A stretch of DNA of 64,000 nt from Desulfovibrio litoralis DSM 11393 (GCF_900143255.1 NZ_FRDI01000003.1:1-64000), one strand, 5' to 3'. Counted from the first letter of the stretch, positions 32,347 through 42,191 are shown. Notes: generated by a model from the sequence alone, not told the origin. A program made the numbers and translations.

Positions 32347-33297
32347 ATGAAAACCTTAAAAAAATATTTAACACCCAAATCTTTTAATCTTTTGATCTTA
32401 TTGTTTTCTATCGCTCTACCGTTAGCGGCGTGTGCCAAAACAAGCGATAAAAACCTTCAACCAACTAATAATCAACTCGTTCAAATTGATGCCCCACAAA
32501 CCGTATATGCCGGAGAACCTTTTTTAATAAAACTCACAACTCAAAGTTCCGTACAAAACGTTAAAGTAACTTGGAATAACAGAAGCCTAAACCCAATCTT
32601 TAAAGATGAAAACGGACAAAAAACCGCAGAAGTCTTATTATCTGTTCCTCTCAAAACAAAAGAAACTCAACGCAACTTAACTTTAACTGCTGATAATAAT
32701 TCTAAAAAGTTAACATACCATGCGAGCTTTGCTGTTGAACACAAAGAATATCCCGAACAGCGTTTGACCGTTTCCAAAAAATTTGTCAGCCCAAATAAAG
32801 CAGAACAAGAACGCATCAAAAAAGAAGCAAAAATCATTAAAGCCGCCCTCAATAAAGTCAGCACGGAACGTTACTGGGATCTACCTTTATCTCGCCCTAT
32901 TCCATATATAAAAACAGAAGAGGAAACAATAGGACGAGTTTCAAGTGTTTACGGTTTACGTCGTTTCTTTAATAACCAAGAAAAAGACCCACATAAAGGC
33001 GTTGATCTAAGTGCCCCAAAAAATGAAAAAATCTTAGCCTGTATGGACGGAAAAGTCGTCTTGGTCGGAGACTTTTTTTATTCCGGACGTTGTGTTTTCG
33101 TAGACCACGGTCAAGGTATTTTAACTTATTACCTACATATGACCGAACCTCTTGTTAAAGAAGGGCAAATAGTTAAACGAGGAGAAACTCTCGGCTTGGT
33201 CGGAAGCACGGGACGTTCAACAGGTCCACACCTCCACCTTGGTTTTACCGTCTTAGGGGAAACAGTAAACCCCGCCCCTTTTATGCCTGATCTATAA
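32347..33297 (+). CDS. M23 (LytM-family) peptidase lipoprotein
   Basis: This 316-residue lipoprotein (lipobox LAAC, Cys29) has an N-terminal beta domain and a C-terminal M23 domain (about 195-312). Zinc ligands are in HKGVDLSAP and the GPHLHLGF motif, with VDHGQGILTYYLHM between them. It probably acts on periplasmic peptidoglycan. It lies between xseA and xseB; this insertion is also known in Desulfovibrio-type gene orders, by memory rather than search. Confidence 0.9.
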   Translation: MKTLKKYLTPKSFNLLILLFSIALPLAACAKTSDKNLQPTNNQLVQIDAPQTVYAGEPFLIKLTTQSSVQNVKVTWNNRSLNPIFKDENGQKTAEVLLSVPLKTKETQRNLTLTADNNSKKLTYHASFAVEHKEYPEQRLTVSKKFVSPNKAEQERIKKEAKIIKAALNKVSTERYWDLPLSRPIPYIKTEEETIGRVSSVYGLRRFFNNQEKDPHKGVDLSAPKNEKILACMDGKVVLVGDFFYSGRCVFVDHGQGILTYYLHMTEPLVKEGQIVKRGETLGLVGSTGRSTGPHLHLGFTVLGETVNPAPFMPDL

Positions 33298-33312
33298 TAA
33301 AGAGAGTTTATT

Positions 33313-33576
33313 TTGAAAAAGAAATCATCTGAATTTGACGAAGTAACAGATTTTGAAAGCGGAATAAAACGTCTCGAAGATCTGGTTAAAACCCTTGAAA
33401 CAGGCAATTTACCACTTGAACAAGCTGTTTTATTATATAAAGAAGGTTTGTTTTTGTCTCAAACCTGTAAAGAGCGTTTGGATAAAGCGGAAAATGAAAT
33501 TTCAATTTTGACCGAAAAAGGCTTTAAATCTTTTAAAGTTGATGAACCCGGCGATCCAGAAGCTGATGAATCTTAA
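33313..33576 (+). CDS. xseB: exodeoxyribonuclease VII small subunit
   Basis: This 87-residue protein has the XseB helical hairpin: FESGIKRLEDLVKTLETGNLPLEQAVLLYKEGL in outline, then a CKERLDKAENEI helix. The start codon is TTG at 33313, with a GAGAG upstream; no internal ATG would keep the first helix. It starts 15 bases after the M23 lipoprotein gene and 50 bases before the prenyl synthase gene. Confidence 0.93.
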   Translation: MKKKSSEFDEVTDFESGIKRLEDLVKTLETGNLPLEQAVLLYKEGLFLSQTCKERLDKAENEISILTEKGFKSFKVDEPGDPEADES

Positions 33577-33626
33577 CTTTTAAAGAAAAAGAAAACATTG
33601 AATATCAAGTAAAGATAGAGGTTATT

Positions 33627-34640
33627 GTGCAAGTTAGCGAATTTAAACAAAACTTAAAAGAAAAAACAAAGCTGATAGACAGCTTTCTTTCTCTTGTTTT
33701 TGAAACACAAGCTCACAACAGCTCAAATAATCACGAACGCTATCCTCAAGCAAAATCTATATTTTTAACTAAGGAATTGCAAAACCCAAAAACTTTTATT
33801 CCGCCGAGAATAAAAGAAGCAATGGAATACAGCCTTTTGGGAAACGGAAAAAAAATACGCCCGATACTTTGTTTAAGCTGTGCCTCTTTGTTTGGACTCA
33901 GCTCGGAAAAAGTTTTGCCTTTTGCCGCCGCCCTTGAATTAATTCACTCTTACTCTCTAATTCACGATGACCTTCCCGCAATGGACGACGATGATTTAAG
34001 ACGCGGAAAACCATCAAATCATAAAGCTTTTGATGAAGCAACGGCAATTTTGGCAGGCGACGGACTTTTAAGCGAAGCCTTTTTTCTTATGTCTGCCAAT
34101 ATTCAAGAGTTAAACCCTGTTCTGCTTTTAAACGCCCTTGCCTGTGTCGCTCAAGCAATCGGAGCTTCGGGCATGGTCGGCGGACAGGTTTTGGACATGC
34201 AATACACAGGTTATGGAAATAAAAACAATAAGATAAAAGCACAAACAGACAAGGTTTCTTTTGAAGAACTAAAACAAATGCACGCTTTGAAAACCGGTGC
34301 GTTAATAAAAGCCGCCTGTGTTTCGGGAGCTATTTTAGCAGGGGCAAAAGACAACGATATAAAAAATATTATTACCTACTCCGAAGCAATCGGTTTAAGT
34401 TTTCAAATAACCGACGACCTTTTGGATATTAAAAGCTCAAGCGAAGTTTTGGGAAAACCCGCAGGCAGCGATCTTAAAAACCAAAAAGTAACTTATCCCT
34501 CTTTAATCGGCATGGAAAAAAGCGAAGCCTTAGCAAAACAAGAAACAGAAAAAGCCTTAAACGCCCTACAAGAATATAAAGGGCAAGACGCTGAGTTTTT
34601 ACGCTCAATGGCAGAATATATTTTGGTACGCATAAATTAA
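33627..34640 (+). CDS. ispA: polyprenyl (farnesyl/geranylgeranyl) diphosphate synthase
   Basis: This 337-residue enzyme condenses isopentenyl diphosphate with allylic diphosphates. The first aspartate-rich motif is HDDLPAMDDDDLRRG (about 113-127) and the second is ITDDLLDI (about 267-274). GNGKKIRP near 72 and the KTGAL lysine are also present. An N-terminal extension of about 50 residues exceeds E. coli IspA (299). The start is GTG with a GAGG upstream. Chain length of the product is not certain from the sequence. dxs, its frequent partner, is not next to it; the mla operon follows. Confidence 0.9.
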   Translation: MQVSEFKQNLKEKTKLIDSFLSLVFETQAHNSSNNHERYPQAKSIFLTKELQNPKTFIPPRIKEAMEYSLLGNGKKIRPILCLSCASLFGLSSEKVLPFAAALELIHSYSLIHDDLPAMDDDDLRRGKPSNHKAFDEATAILAGDGLLSEAFFLMSANIQELNPVLLLNALACVAQAIGASGMVGGQVLDMQYTGYGNKNNKIKAQTDKVSFEELKQMHALKTGALIKAACVSGAILAGAKDNDIKNIITYSEAIGLSFQITDDLLDIKSSSEVLGKPAGSDLKNQKVTYPSLIGMEKSEALAKQETEKALNALQEYKGQDAEFLRSMAEYILVRIN

Positions 34641-34693
34641 CATGCCTTCAACAAACTTTAACTTTTAATTTTAACTCTTACAAACAAATTATT

Positions 34694-35491
34694 ATGTTAC
34701 AAACTCTTTTATATATCCCCAATAAAGTCGGACAAGCCACTATTCATTACATAAACGAAGCCGGTTCAATGTTTATGTTTATGTGTGAAGGCTTGTGGCT
34801 TATGTTCACAGGCAAAAGGCAACTGCCCAAATTTTTGCATCAACTTTATTTTATTGGCTCAAAATCTTTGTTTGTAATCAGTTTAATCGGAATTTTTACC
34901 GGCATGGTTTTGGGATTACAAGGTTATTACACTTTAGTGCAATTTGGTTCGGAAGGTTTACTTGGTGCTGCGGTCGCTTTAACCTTAATTAGAGAACTCG
35001 GCCCTGTTTTAACTGCCATTATGGTAACCGGGCGTGCCGGTTCGGCAATAGCCGCAGAGATTGGGGTTATGCGAATAACCGACCAAATTGACGCACTGGA
35101 AGTCATGGATATTAACCCTAAAGGCTATTTGGTCGCACCACGTTTTTCCGCCGCCTTTATCGCCTTTCCGCTCTTAACGGCTCTATTTAACGTAATCGGA
35201 ATTATCGGTGGTTACATCACGGGCGTTATTTTGCTCGGAATTAACCAAGGTATATATTTTGCAAAAATAGAAAGTAGCGTCCATATGAAAGATATCAGCG
35301 ACGGCTTTTTAAAATCCATCGTTTTTGCTTTGATTGTTGCAACAATCAGCTGTTATCAAGGCTATTATACTCATAAACGCACAGACAGCATAGGACCGGA
35401 GGCAGTCAGCAACGCCACAACTTCCGCTGTTGTTATTTCTTGCGTAATGATACTTATCGCAGACTATGTTATTACTTCGTTTACGCTTTAG
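34694..35491 (+). CDS. mlaE: phospholipid transport permease MlaE
   Basis: This 265-residue inner-membrane protein belongs to the MlaE family of ABC permeases that move phospholipids between the membranes. Family blocks are GMVLGLQGYYTLVQFG near 67, LIRELGPVLTAIMVTGRAGSAIAAEIG near 96 (the coupling and EG-rich motif) and a C-terminal DSIGPEAVSNATTSAVV. It starts the five-gene mlaEFDCA set, with gaps of 9, 29, 0 and 18 bases. Confidence 0.95.
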   Translation: MLQTLLYIPNKVGQATIHYINEAGSMFMFMCEGLWLMFTGKRQLPKFLHQLYFIGSKSLFVISLIGIFTGMVLGLQGYYTLVQFGSEGLLGAAVALTLIRELGPVLTAIMVTGRAGSAIAAEIGVMRITDQIDALEVMDINPKGYLVAPRFSAAFIAFPLLTALFNVIGIIGGYITGVILLGINQGIYFAKIESSVHMKDISDGFLKSIVFALIVATISCYQGYYTHKRTDSIGPEAVSNATTSAVVISCVMILIADYVITSFTL

Positions 35492-35500
35492 GATAAACCA

Positions 35501-36355
35501 ATGAGTTCAGATATATCAAACACAACAAAACAAGCTTGGAATATTGAGTTAAAACAACTTACTATAGGGTTTGGAGAGCATATTGTTTTAAACGATATCA
35601 ATGCGACCATTCCGGCGGGAAAAATTACAATGATTCTTGGTGGATCAGGTTGTGGAAAATCAACTTTGTTACGCCATATCATAGGTCTTAAACGCCCGCT
35701 CTCTGGTTCTATTTTCTTGGGAAATCAAGATTTTTTCTCTTTACCCAACAAAGACTTTAAACGTTTACGCAGGCACATGGGCGTATTGTTCCAAGACGGT
35801 GCTTTACTCGGTTCGCTTAGCGTCGCTGAAAATATCGCCCTGCCTCTTACCGAACATATCAAAATAGAAAAACCTTTGATCAACGAGTTGGTTGCTCAAA
35901 GACTTAAGCTTGTTGGGCTTGAAGACTTTGGAAATCACTACCCCAGCGAACTTTCAGGCGGAATGAAAAAACGTGCCGGTTTAGCCAGAGCCATAGTTGT
36001 TAACCCTCAAATTTTGCTTTGTGATGAACCAACTTCTGGCTTAGACCCAATTAACTCGGCAAAAATGGATAGACTTTTACTTAGTTTAAAAGCCCAATTT
36101 CCTTTTATGACGATTGTGGTCGTAAGTCATGACCTTGCAAGCATGGAGGCAATTGCCGACCACGTTTTACTTTTGGCAGATAAAACCTTGGTTTTTGAAG
36201 GTAGCAAAGATAATTTAAAAAACAGCACAAATGAATATATTGTCCAATTTTTAAACCGTAAGTTTGACCTTGAAAAAATCAAACAAAGCGAAGGGCAACC
36301 GCTCAACATTAACCCTGAAATAAAAAAACGTATAGACCAATGGCTAGAACAATAA
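35501..36355 (+). CDS. mlaF: phospholipid transport ATPase MlaF
   Basis: This 284-residue ABC ATPase pairs with MlaE. It has Walker A GGSGCGKST, Q-loop FQDGALLGSLSV, signature ELSGGMKKRAGLARA (the LSGGM form typical of MlaF), Walker B ILLCDEPTSGLDP and H-loop VVVSHDLASM. It begins nine bases after mlaE. No mlaB (STAS) gene is present, as in many deltaproteobacterial Mla sets. Confidence 0.95.
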   Translation: MSSDISNTTKQAWNIELKQLTIGFGEHIVLNDINATIPAGKITMILGGSGCGKSTLLRHIIGLKRPLSGSIFLGNQDFFSLPNKDFKRLRRHMGVLFQDGALLGSLSVAENIALPLTEHIKIEKPLINELVAQRLKLVGLEDFGNHYPSELSGGMKKRAGLARAIVVNPQILLCDEPTSGLDPINSAKMDRLLLSLKAQFPFMTIVVVSHDLASMEAIADHVLLLADKTLVFEGSKDNLKNSTNEYIVQFLNRKFDLEKIKQSEGQPLNINPEIKKRIDQWLEQ

Positions 36356-36384
36356 CGCTTAGAAGGTAAAAAGAGAGATATATT

Positions 36385-36843
36385 ATGACAAATTATTCAA
36401 AAGAAACCACCGCAGTAGGAATATTTGTAATTATCGGTCTGTTGTGTGTCGGATATTTAACCATACGCCTTGGAAAAATGGAAATAATAGGCAATAACGG
36501 CTATACGGTAAAAGCGTTTTTTAACTCGGCAACAGGCTTAAAAGTCGGTGCAAGCATAGATATAGCCGGAGTAAGCGTTGGAAGGGTTACTGCTATTCAT
36601 TTGATCCAAAAAGAAGACTCTAGTCGGGCTTATGTTGAGCTTAGATTAAAAGAAGGTATAAAACTTACAGAATATTCTATCGCATCTATAAAGACTAGTG
36701 GACTTATTGGCGATAAATATATATCTATAGACCCCGGCGGTTCTGAAACTATTTTAGCAGACGGCGATGAAATTGAACAAACCGAGTCTGCTGTTGATCT
36801 TGAATCGCTAATAAGTAAATATGTCTTTGGTGGAGTAAAATAA
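36385..36843 (+). CDS. mlaD: phospholipid-binding MCE protein MlaD
   Basis: This 152-residue protein has one N-terminal membrane segment (about 8-27) and a single MCE domain (about 38-116, GYTVKAFFNSATGLKVGASIDIAGVSVGRV in outline, GLIGDKYISIDPGGS). It would form the periplasmic hexameric ring on the MlaEF complex. Its stop overlaps the mlaC start (TAATG), so the two are translationally coupled. Confidence 0.95.
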   Translation: MTNYSKETTAVGIFVIIGLLCVGYLTIRLGKMEIIGNNGYTVKAFFNSATGLKVGASIDIAGVSVGRVTAIHLIQKEDSSRAYVELRLKEGIKLTEYSIASIKTSGLIGDKYISIDPGGSETILADGDEIEQTESAVDLESLISKYVFGGVK

Positions 36844-37496
36844 TGTCTATTTCAAGAAATTCTTTAATTCAATGGTTAATGTTTATCGCCTTTATTGTGC
36901 TTTTCATTTGGACTCAAGCCTTAGCTGATGCACGTTCTGATGCAAAACAAGCGCTGGAAACTACCATAAATAAGGTTGTAGAGCTAATTAAACAGCCGGG
37001 GTTTAGACAAAAAGATACAAATGAAGCCTTTGTTAATAAGGCCGAAGAATATATTAAAGAAATTTTTGACTTTAACGAATTTTCTGCTCGCACTTTAGGT
37101 TCTATCTGGAAAGAGTTTACTCCGGAAGAAAAGATTGAGTTTAATAACGCTTTTGCCGCTTTGTTGCGTAATACTTATCTTGATAAAATTGATGAATATC
37201 GAGGCGAAAAAGTTAATTATTTAGGTGAAATAGCTTCAAGCAAAGGTGATAAAATAGAAGTTCAGACCGCTATTAATTCTGAAAACAAAAATGTACTGAT
37301 CAATTATCTGATGCTTAAAAAAGATAGTTGGAAGGTCTATGATATAATTGTAGAAGGTGTAAGTCTCGTCCAAAACTATCGCTCACAGTTTCGTGAGTTG
37401 ATCCAAAAAGGTATGACACCTAAAGAATTAACTCAAAAAGTATACGAACAAGCCAAAAAAGTAAAAGAAGCCAATAACAAAAAAAATATCTCTTAA
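36843..37496 (+). CDS. mlaC: periplasmic phospholipid carrier MlaC
   Basis: This 217-residue protein has an N-terminal signal segment (about 1-30) and the MlaC/Ttg2 fold: NEAFVNKAEEYIKEIFDFNEFSARTLGSIWKEFTPEEKIEFNNAF in outline and the DSWKVYDIIVEGVSLVQNYRSQF block near the C-terminus. It carries phospholipid between MlaA and the MlaEFD complex. A lysine-rich tail ends the protein. Confidence 0.93.
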   Translation: MSISRNSLIQWLMFIAFIVLFIWTQALADARSDAKQALETTINKVVELIKQPGFRQKDTNEAFVNKAEEYIKEIFDFNEFSARTLGSIWKEFTPEEKIEFNNAFAALLRNTYLDKIDEYRGEKVNYLGEIASSKGDKIEVQTAINSENKNVLINYLMLKKDSWKVYDIIVEGVSLVQNYRSQFRELIQKGMTPKELTQKVYEQAKKVKEANNKKNIS

Positions 37497-37514
37497 AGGG
37501 TTAAAAAGTGCCGT

Positions 37515-38306
37515 ATGCAAAGCTATAATTTAAAAAAGTTAAGATTAAAAAACTTATCTTTAACTGTTTTACTTATCGTAATTACCCTGCTCTCTGCTTG
37601 TGCCTCAAAAAATAATCAACCAGAGTTAATGGATAAAGATTCAAAACCTTTAAGAGCTAGTCCACAATTAAACGAGTCTGATGAGTCTGATATTGAAACA
37701 GGAATTCCTGATCCAATTTACCCTTGGAACCGTTTTTGGTTTGAATTTAACAGCTACGCTGTCGATTATGTTGTAAGACCTGTATATAAAACTTATGATT
37801 TTATTACACCTGACCCTGTTCAAACCTCGGTCGGAAACTTTTTTCACAACATTTTGTTCCCCGTGCGTTTTGTAAACTCATTATTACAGTTTAAATTTAA
37901 ACAAGCCGGTGTTGAAATGTCGCGTTTTGTTTTAAATACAACTTATGGTGTCGGCGGTCTTTTTGATCCGGCGGCTGATAAAAAAGCCATTGTCGAGACT
38001 GATGACGAAGATTTTGGTCAAACCCTCGGAAACTGGGGCGTTGGCGAAGGTTTCTATATCGTTTGGCCTTTGCTCGGGCCTTCGACTCCAAGGGATACCG
38101 TTGGGAAAGTTGGAGACTTTTTCTTAGACCCCGTGAATTATGTTGATCCTTGGGAACTAAGAACCGGTGCAAATGTCTTAAAAAATGTCAATAACTCAGG
38201 CGAAATAATTAAACAGTTTGACACCTTAAATGAAATGTCTGTTGACCCTTACTCTGCAATGCGAAACGCATATATTCAAAGAAGACGGGCTCAAATAGCA
38301 AAATAA
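37515..38306 (+). CDS. mlaA: outer-membrane lipoprotein MlaA (VacJ)
   Basis: This 263-residue lipoprotein has lipobox LSAC (Cys29) and the MlaA core: DPIYPWNRFWFEFN, RFVLNTTYGVGGLFDPA and GQTLGNWGVGEGFYIVWPLLGPSTPRDTVG in outline. It sits in the outer membrane and removes misplaced phospholipid. Its presence at the end of the operon completes a self-contained Mla pathway. Confidence 0.94.
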   Translation: MQSYNLKKLRLKNLSLTVLLIVITLLSACASKNNQPELMDKDSKPLRASPQLNESDESDIETGIPDPIYPWNRFWFEFNSYAVDYVVRPVYKTYDFITPDPVQTSVGNFFHNILFPVRFVNSLLQFKFKQAGVEMSRFVLNTTYGVGGLFDPAADKKAIVETDDEDFGQTLGNWGVGEGFYIVWPLLGPSTPRDTVGKVGDFFLDPVNYVDPWELRTGANVLKNVNNSGEIIKQFDTLNEMSVDPYSAMRNAYIQRRRAQIAK

Positions 38307-38347
38307 CAAGCTTAAAGTTAATTTAATTCATAGATAAAGGATAAAAA

Positions 38348-39232
38348 ATGAAAGGTATTATTCTAGCGGGAGGCTCAGGCACTCGCCTTTATCCAATTAC
38401 TACTGCGGTTTGTAAACAGCTTTTACCTGTTTATGATAAACCGATGATTTATTATCCGCTTTCTGCCCTTATGCTCTCGGGCATTAAAGAAATTGCAATA
38501 ATTTCAACCCCGTTAGACCTACCACGTTTTAAAGAAATGTTTAATGACGGCAGTCATTTAGGACTCAAACTATCTTATATAGAACAGCCAAAACCCGAAG
38601 GATTGGCACAAGCTTTTTTACTCACAAAAGACTTTTTAAATGGTGAACCTTCTTGTTTAGTCTTAGGAGACAACCTTTTTTATGGTGGTAATTTTAGGCA
38701 ATCATTACAAAATGGTGCAAAAATTACTGACGGTGCTTTGGTTTTTGGCTATAAAGTTAAAGACCCAGAACGCTATGGAGTAATTGAATTTAACGCCAAC
38801 CAAGAAGTTATAAGCATTGAAGAAAAACCACAACAGCCAAAATCAAAATATGCTGTAACCGGTTTATATTTTTATGATGGGCGAGCCTCAGAACTCGCCG
38901 CAAAGCTTAAACCTTCCTCTCGTGGAGAGTTGGAAATAACTGACTTAAATAAACTTTATTTAGAAGAAGGCAAGTTAAAAGTAGAATTTTTAGGTCGTGG
39001 CGTGGCGTGGCTTGATACCGGAACTTTTGAATCTATGCACCAAGCCTCTTCTTTTGTGAGGGCTGTGCAGGATAGACAAGGCTTAAAAATTTCAGCGATT
39101 GAAGAAATTGCCTTTAGAATGGGCTATATTAACGCCGATCAGCTCATAAAATTAGCAACACCCATGAAAAAAAATGACTATGGTAAATATCTTTTAGATT
39201 TAGTGAATGACAACGACAAACATGATTTTTAA
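38348..39232 (+). CDS. rmlA: glucose-1-phosphate thymidylyltransferase
   Basis: This 294-residue nucleotidyltransferase makes dTDP-glucose from dTTP and glucose-1-phosphate. Motifs are [16 protein letters not shown] (4-19), the [17 protein letters not shown] lysine block, GDNLFYGG and [20 protein letters not shown]. Length matches RmlA/RfbA. rmlB and rmlD lie 21 kb away on the other strand, and rmlC is not in the window. It begins 42 bases after mlaA with AAAGGAT upstream. Confidence 0.95.
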   Translation: MKGIILAGGSGTRLYPITTAVCKQLLPVYDKPMIYYPLSALMLSGIKEIAIISTPLDLPRFKEMFNDGSHLGLKLSYIEQPKPEGLAQAFLLTKDFLNGEPSCLVLGDNLFYGGNFRQSLQNGAKITDGALVFGYKVKDPERYGVIEFNANQEVISIEEKPQQPKSKYAVTGLYFYDGRASELAAKLKPSSRGELEITDLNKLYLEEGKLKVEFLGRGVAWLDTGTFESMHQASSFVRAVQDRQGLKISAIEEIAFRMGYINADQLIKLATPMKKNDYGKYLLDLVNDNDKHDF

Positions 39233-39249
39233 AGTTAAAGGCAACTGTA

Positions 39250-39939
39250 ATGAAAACTATTGGCTTATTAGGCGGCATGAGCTGGGAAAGCACCAGCGTA
39301 TATTATAATATTATCAACACCATTGTAAAACAACGCTTAGGCGGTTTTCATTCTGCCAAGTGTGTTTTATACAGCGTAGATTTTCACGAACTCGAAGAAA
39401 ACTTTTCAAAAGGTGATTGGGACAAAAACACCCAAATACTGACAGAAGCAGCCTTAAATGTCCAAAAGGGCAGTGCTGATTTTTTATTAATCTGCACAAA
39501 TACAATGCACAAAATTGCGGATAAGATACAGGAAAAATTGACAATACCAATTATTCATATCGCCGACGTAACCGCCGATAATATCTTGTCAAAAAACATA
39601 AAAAAAGTCGCCCTACTCGGCACAAAATATACGATGGAACAAGATTTTTATTCCAAAATAATAGAAAATAAAGGAATTGAAGTTGTTACCCCTGCCTTAA
39701 AAGAGCGTGATTTTATTAATCATATAATTTTTAAAGAACTTTGTTTAGGCATAATTACAGAGACTTCAAAAAAATTATTTTTAGATTTAATCAATAAATT
39801 TAGATCAGACGGCGTCCAAGGCGTTATTCTTGGTTGCACTGAAATCGGACTTTTGATAAAACAAGCCGATACGACAATGCCGTTGTTTGATACAACGATT
39901 ATTCATGCTGAAGCGGCTGTTGATCTAGCTTTAAGTTAA
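39250..39939 (+). CDS. aspartate/glutamate racemase family protein
   Basis: This 229-residue protein has the two cysteine motifs of PLP-independent amino-acid racemases: ICTNTMHKIADKI near 81 and GCTEIGLL near 197. It begins GLLGGMSWESTSVYYNIIN, typical of the YgeA/RacX-type aspartate racemase group. It would interconvert L- and D-amino acids, perhaps for the cell wall. It lies 18 bases after rmlA. Confidence 0.88.
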   Translation: MKTIGLLGGMSWESTSVYYNIINTIVKQRLGGFHSAKCVLYSVDFHELEENFSKGDWDKNTQILTEAALNVQKGSADFLLICTNTMHKIADKIQEKLTIPIIHIADVTADNILSKNIKKVALLGTKYTMEQDFYSKIIENKGIEVVTPALKERDFINHIIFKELCLGIITETSKKLFLDLINKFRSDGVQGVILGCTEIGLLIKQADTTMPLFDTTIIHAEAAVDLALS

Positions 39940-40014
39940 CCTAACTAATTTTTTAAACAATTTTTAATACAAATCATAAATCTTAAAATTATTTTGCTAC
40001 AACAAACAAAGCCC

Positions 40015-40044
40015 TTGACTTTTTTTAAAAGCGTGGTAAATAAT
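40015..40044 (+). promoter_or_regulatory. promoter of rplU-rpmA
   Basis: A -35 TTGACT (40015-40020), an 18-base spacer and a -10 AATAAT (40039-40044) lie 28 bases upstream of the rplU start. A GGAGG ribosome binding site follows just before the ATG. Confidence 0.65.
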
Positions 40045-40071
40045 CTTTTCTTTATGTTGGAGGATTTATAA

Positions 40072-40380
40072 ATGTACGCTATTATTGAAACAGGTGGCAA
40101 GCAATACCGAGTAGAAGAAGGCACAAAATTGCGCGTTGAAAAACTCGCTGTTGATGCCGGTTCTGAAATTAGCATTGATAAAGTGCTTATGCTTGGTGGT
40201 GGGCAGTTTGCTGTAGGCACTCCTTATGTTGCGAACGCTACTGTTAAAGCAGAAGTTGTCGAACACGGTAGAGGCGAAAAGATTGTTGTGTTTAAAAAAT
40301 GGCGTCGTAATGACTCTCGCAAAAAACAGGGTCATAGACAAGATTATACAACTTTACGTATTAGCAGCATCACTGCTTAA
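40072..40380 (+). CDS. rplU: 50S ribosomal protein L21
   Basis: This 102-residue protein begins MYAIIETGGKQYRVEEG and contains the FKKWRRNDSRKKQGHRQDYT block typical of L21. It binds 23S rRNA in the large subunit. It is followed by rpmA and obg, the usual bacterial order. Confidence 0.97.
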   Translation: MYAIIETGGKQYRVEEGTKLRVEKLAVDAGSEISIDKVLMLGGGQFAVGTPYVANATVKAEVVEHGRGEKIVVFKKWRRNDSRKKQGHRQDYTTLRISSITA

Positions 40381-40428
40381 ATATTGATTATAAAAAAGAC
40401 TTCGGTCTTATTTTAAGGAGCAAAGCTC

Positions 40429-40695
40429 ATGGCAACAAAAAAAGCTGGCGGGAGTTCTCGTAACGGTCGCGATAGTCAGGGGCAAAGACGTGGCGTTAAA
40501 CGCTTTGGCGGACAAGCCGTAATCTCAGGGAATATCCTTGTACGTCAGGTTGGAACTAAAATTCACCCCGGTCAAAACGTAGGAATGGGACGTGATTTTA
40601 CTCTTTTCGCTACTGTTGACGGCGTTGTAAAATTTGAAAAATATTATCGCAAAAATAAAGAACTCGTAAGAGTACACGTAGTCGCTAATGCTTAA
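40429..40695 (+). CDS. rpmA: 50S ribosomal protein L27
   Basis: This 88-residue protein begins [20 protein letters not shown], so its flexible N-terminus reaching the peptidyl-transferase centre is intact and not of the extended, cleaved Firmicutes type. The [18 protein letters not shown] block is typical. It lies 48 bases after rplU and ends at a clear terminator. Confidence 0.97.
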   Translation: MATKKAGGSSRNGRDSQGQRRGVKRFGGQAVISGNILVRQVGTKIHPGQNVGMGRDFTLFATVDGVVKFEKYYRKNKELVRVHVVANA

Positions 40696-40756
40696 CTTTT
40701 AAGCTTTTTAGCATGAATTAAATTTTTATTTGATCAGGCTGAGATAATAATTTTTA

Positions 40757-40782
40757 GGGTACAGAGATTGTACCCTTTTTTT
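40757..40782 (+). terminator. terminator of rplU-rpmA
   Basis: GGGTACA (40757-40763) pairs with TGTACCC (40769-40775) around a five-base loop and is followed by seven Ts. Confidence 0.85.
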
Positions 40783-40859
40783 ATTTGTCTTTTCTGTAAA
40801 TAAGTTTAAAATATACTTTGTACATTTAATACTTGAATTAATCAAAAAGAGACTTAACT

Positions 40860-40985
40860 AAAAGAAGATCATTGCAAAATTCCGTTTTGCGTTCTTTTGA
40901 ATCGTTTTATGTGCTGTATCACAGCATAGAGAGTCTTAGACACAAAAGCCACTAATTTTACAGGAAAATTAACTTTTTCTTTTAT
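40860..40985. repeat. dispersed intergenic repeat, copy B
   Basis: This part of the 338-base gap between rpmA and obg holds a GCAAAA/TTTTGC hairpin (40868-40891) similar to 47908-47931, a GCTGT/ACAGC hairpin near 40913-40925, and a segment 40937-40972 that matches 17672-17707 with about four differences. It thus links copies A and C. No reading frame is present. Confidence 0.6.
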
Positions 40986-41033
40986 AATTAGTTATAGCTA
41001 AATAATATATACAAAGAATTTTAAGGTGAAAAT

Positions 41034-42191
41034 ATGCGTTTTGTTGATGAAGCAATGATTTCGGTTAAAGCCGGAAAAGGCGGTAAAGGGGCTGTTTCTT
41101 TTCGCCGTGAAAAGTTTATGCCAAAAGGCGGGCCTGATGGTGGCGATGGCGGAAATGGTGGAAGCATTATTTTAAAAGCCTCTGATAAACTCTTAACCTT
41201 ATACGACTTTCGTTTAAAAAGACGTTACGAAGCCGAAAACGGTCAACCGGGACAAGGCAGCCAGTGCTTTGGACGAAAAGGACAAGACCTAATCTTAGAG
41301 CTACCTGTTGGAACACAAATATACCAAATGACCCCTGATGGTGAAGTTTTATTAGCCGACTTAGCCGAAAAAGACTCTGAAGTGATCATTGCTCAAGGTG
41401 GTATTGGCGGAAAAGGAAACGAACACTTTAAAAGTGCAACTATGCGTACGCCTCGCTTCGCCCAACCCGGAGAACCCGGCGAAGAAAAAAGTCTTAGATT
41501 GGAACTAAAAATCTTAGCTGATGTGGGTTTATTGGGCTTACCAAACGCAGGAAAATCAACACTTATTTCTAAACTTTCAGCCGCAAAACCCAAAATTGCC
41601 GCTTATCCCTTTACGACTCTAGAGCCAAACCTAGGGGTAGTAATCAGCGAATATGATCCGGGCGAACGTTTTGTAATTGCTGATATTCCCGGATTAATCG
41701 AAGGGGCTCATACGGGCTATGGATTAGGACATAGATTTTTAAAACATATTGAACGCAATCGTTTTTTAGTCCATATTTGTAGCATTGAAGACATTAACTA
41801 CGAAGACCCTTGGGCGGCGTTTGAATTGTTGAATACGGAACTAAGACTTTTTGACTCTGAACTTGCTAATAAACATCAAGTAGAAGTAATTAATAAAATT
41901 GATTTAGTTTCAGAAGAAAAACTAAACCAGCTCAAAGTCTTAGCCGAAAAAGACGGGCGTAAAATCTTTTTTGTTTCTGCTAAACAAAACATCGGTCTCG
42001 AACCTTTAACCGACGAACTTTGGCGTTTATATAAAAGCCTTAAACCCGGTGAAGCCTTGGTTCGCTTTAAAGAAGTTCCGCTTTATATTAAAGAGCCAAA
42101 TTTACCGGAAGTTTTACACACTCACAACAACGGCATCGAAACAATTTATGAAGACGGTGTTGAAGTTAACTGGGTACGTGAAAAATATTAA
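41034..42191 (+). CDS. obgE: Obg-family GTPase
   Basis: This 385-residue GTPase acts in ribosome assembly and stress response. The glycine-rich Obg domain (1-160) includes KAGKGGKGAVSFRREKFMPKGGPDGGDGG in outline. The GTPase domain has G1 GLPNAGKST, G3 DIPGLIEGAHTGYGLGHRFL, G4 NKIDLV and an SAK G5. The C-terminal 50 residues are short and unlike a full OCT domain. It is separated from rpmA by a terminator and a repeat, so it has its own promoter. Confidence 0.96.
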   Translation: MRFVDEAMISVKAGKGGKGAVSFRREKFMPKGGPDGGDGGNGGSIILKASDKLLTLYDFRLKRRYEAENGQPGQGSQCFGRKGQDLILELPVGTQIYQMTPDGEVLLADLAEKDSEVIIAQGGIGGKGNEHFKSATMRTPRFAQPGEPGEEKSLRLELKILADVGLLGLPNAGKSTLISKLSAAKPKIAAYPFTTLEPNLGVVISEYDPGERFVIADIPGLIEGAHTGYGLGHRFLKHIERNRFLVHICSIEDINYEDPWAAFELLNTELRLFDSELANKHQVEVINKIDLVSEEKLNQLKVLAEKDGRKIFFVSAKQNIGLEPLTDELWRLYKSLKPGEALVRFKEVPLYIKEPNLPEVLHTHNNGIETIYEDGVEVNWVREKY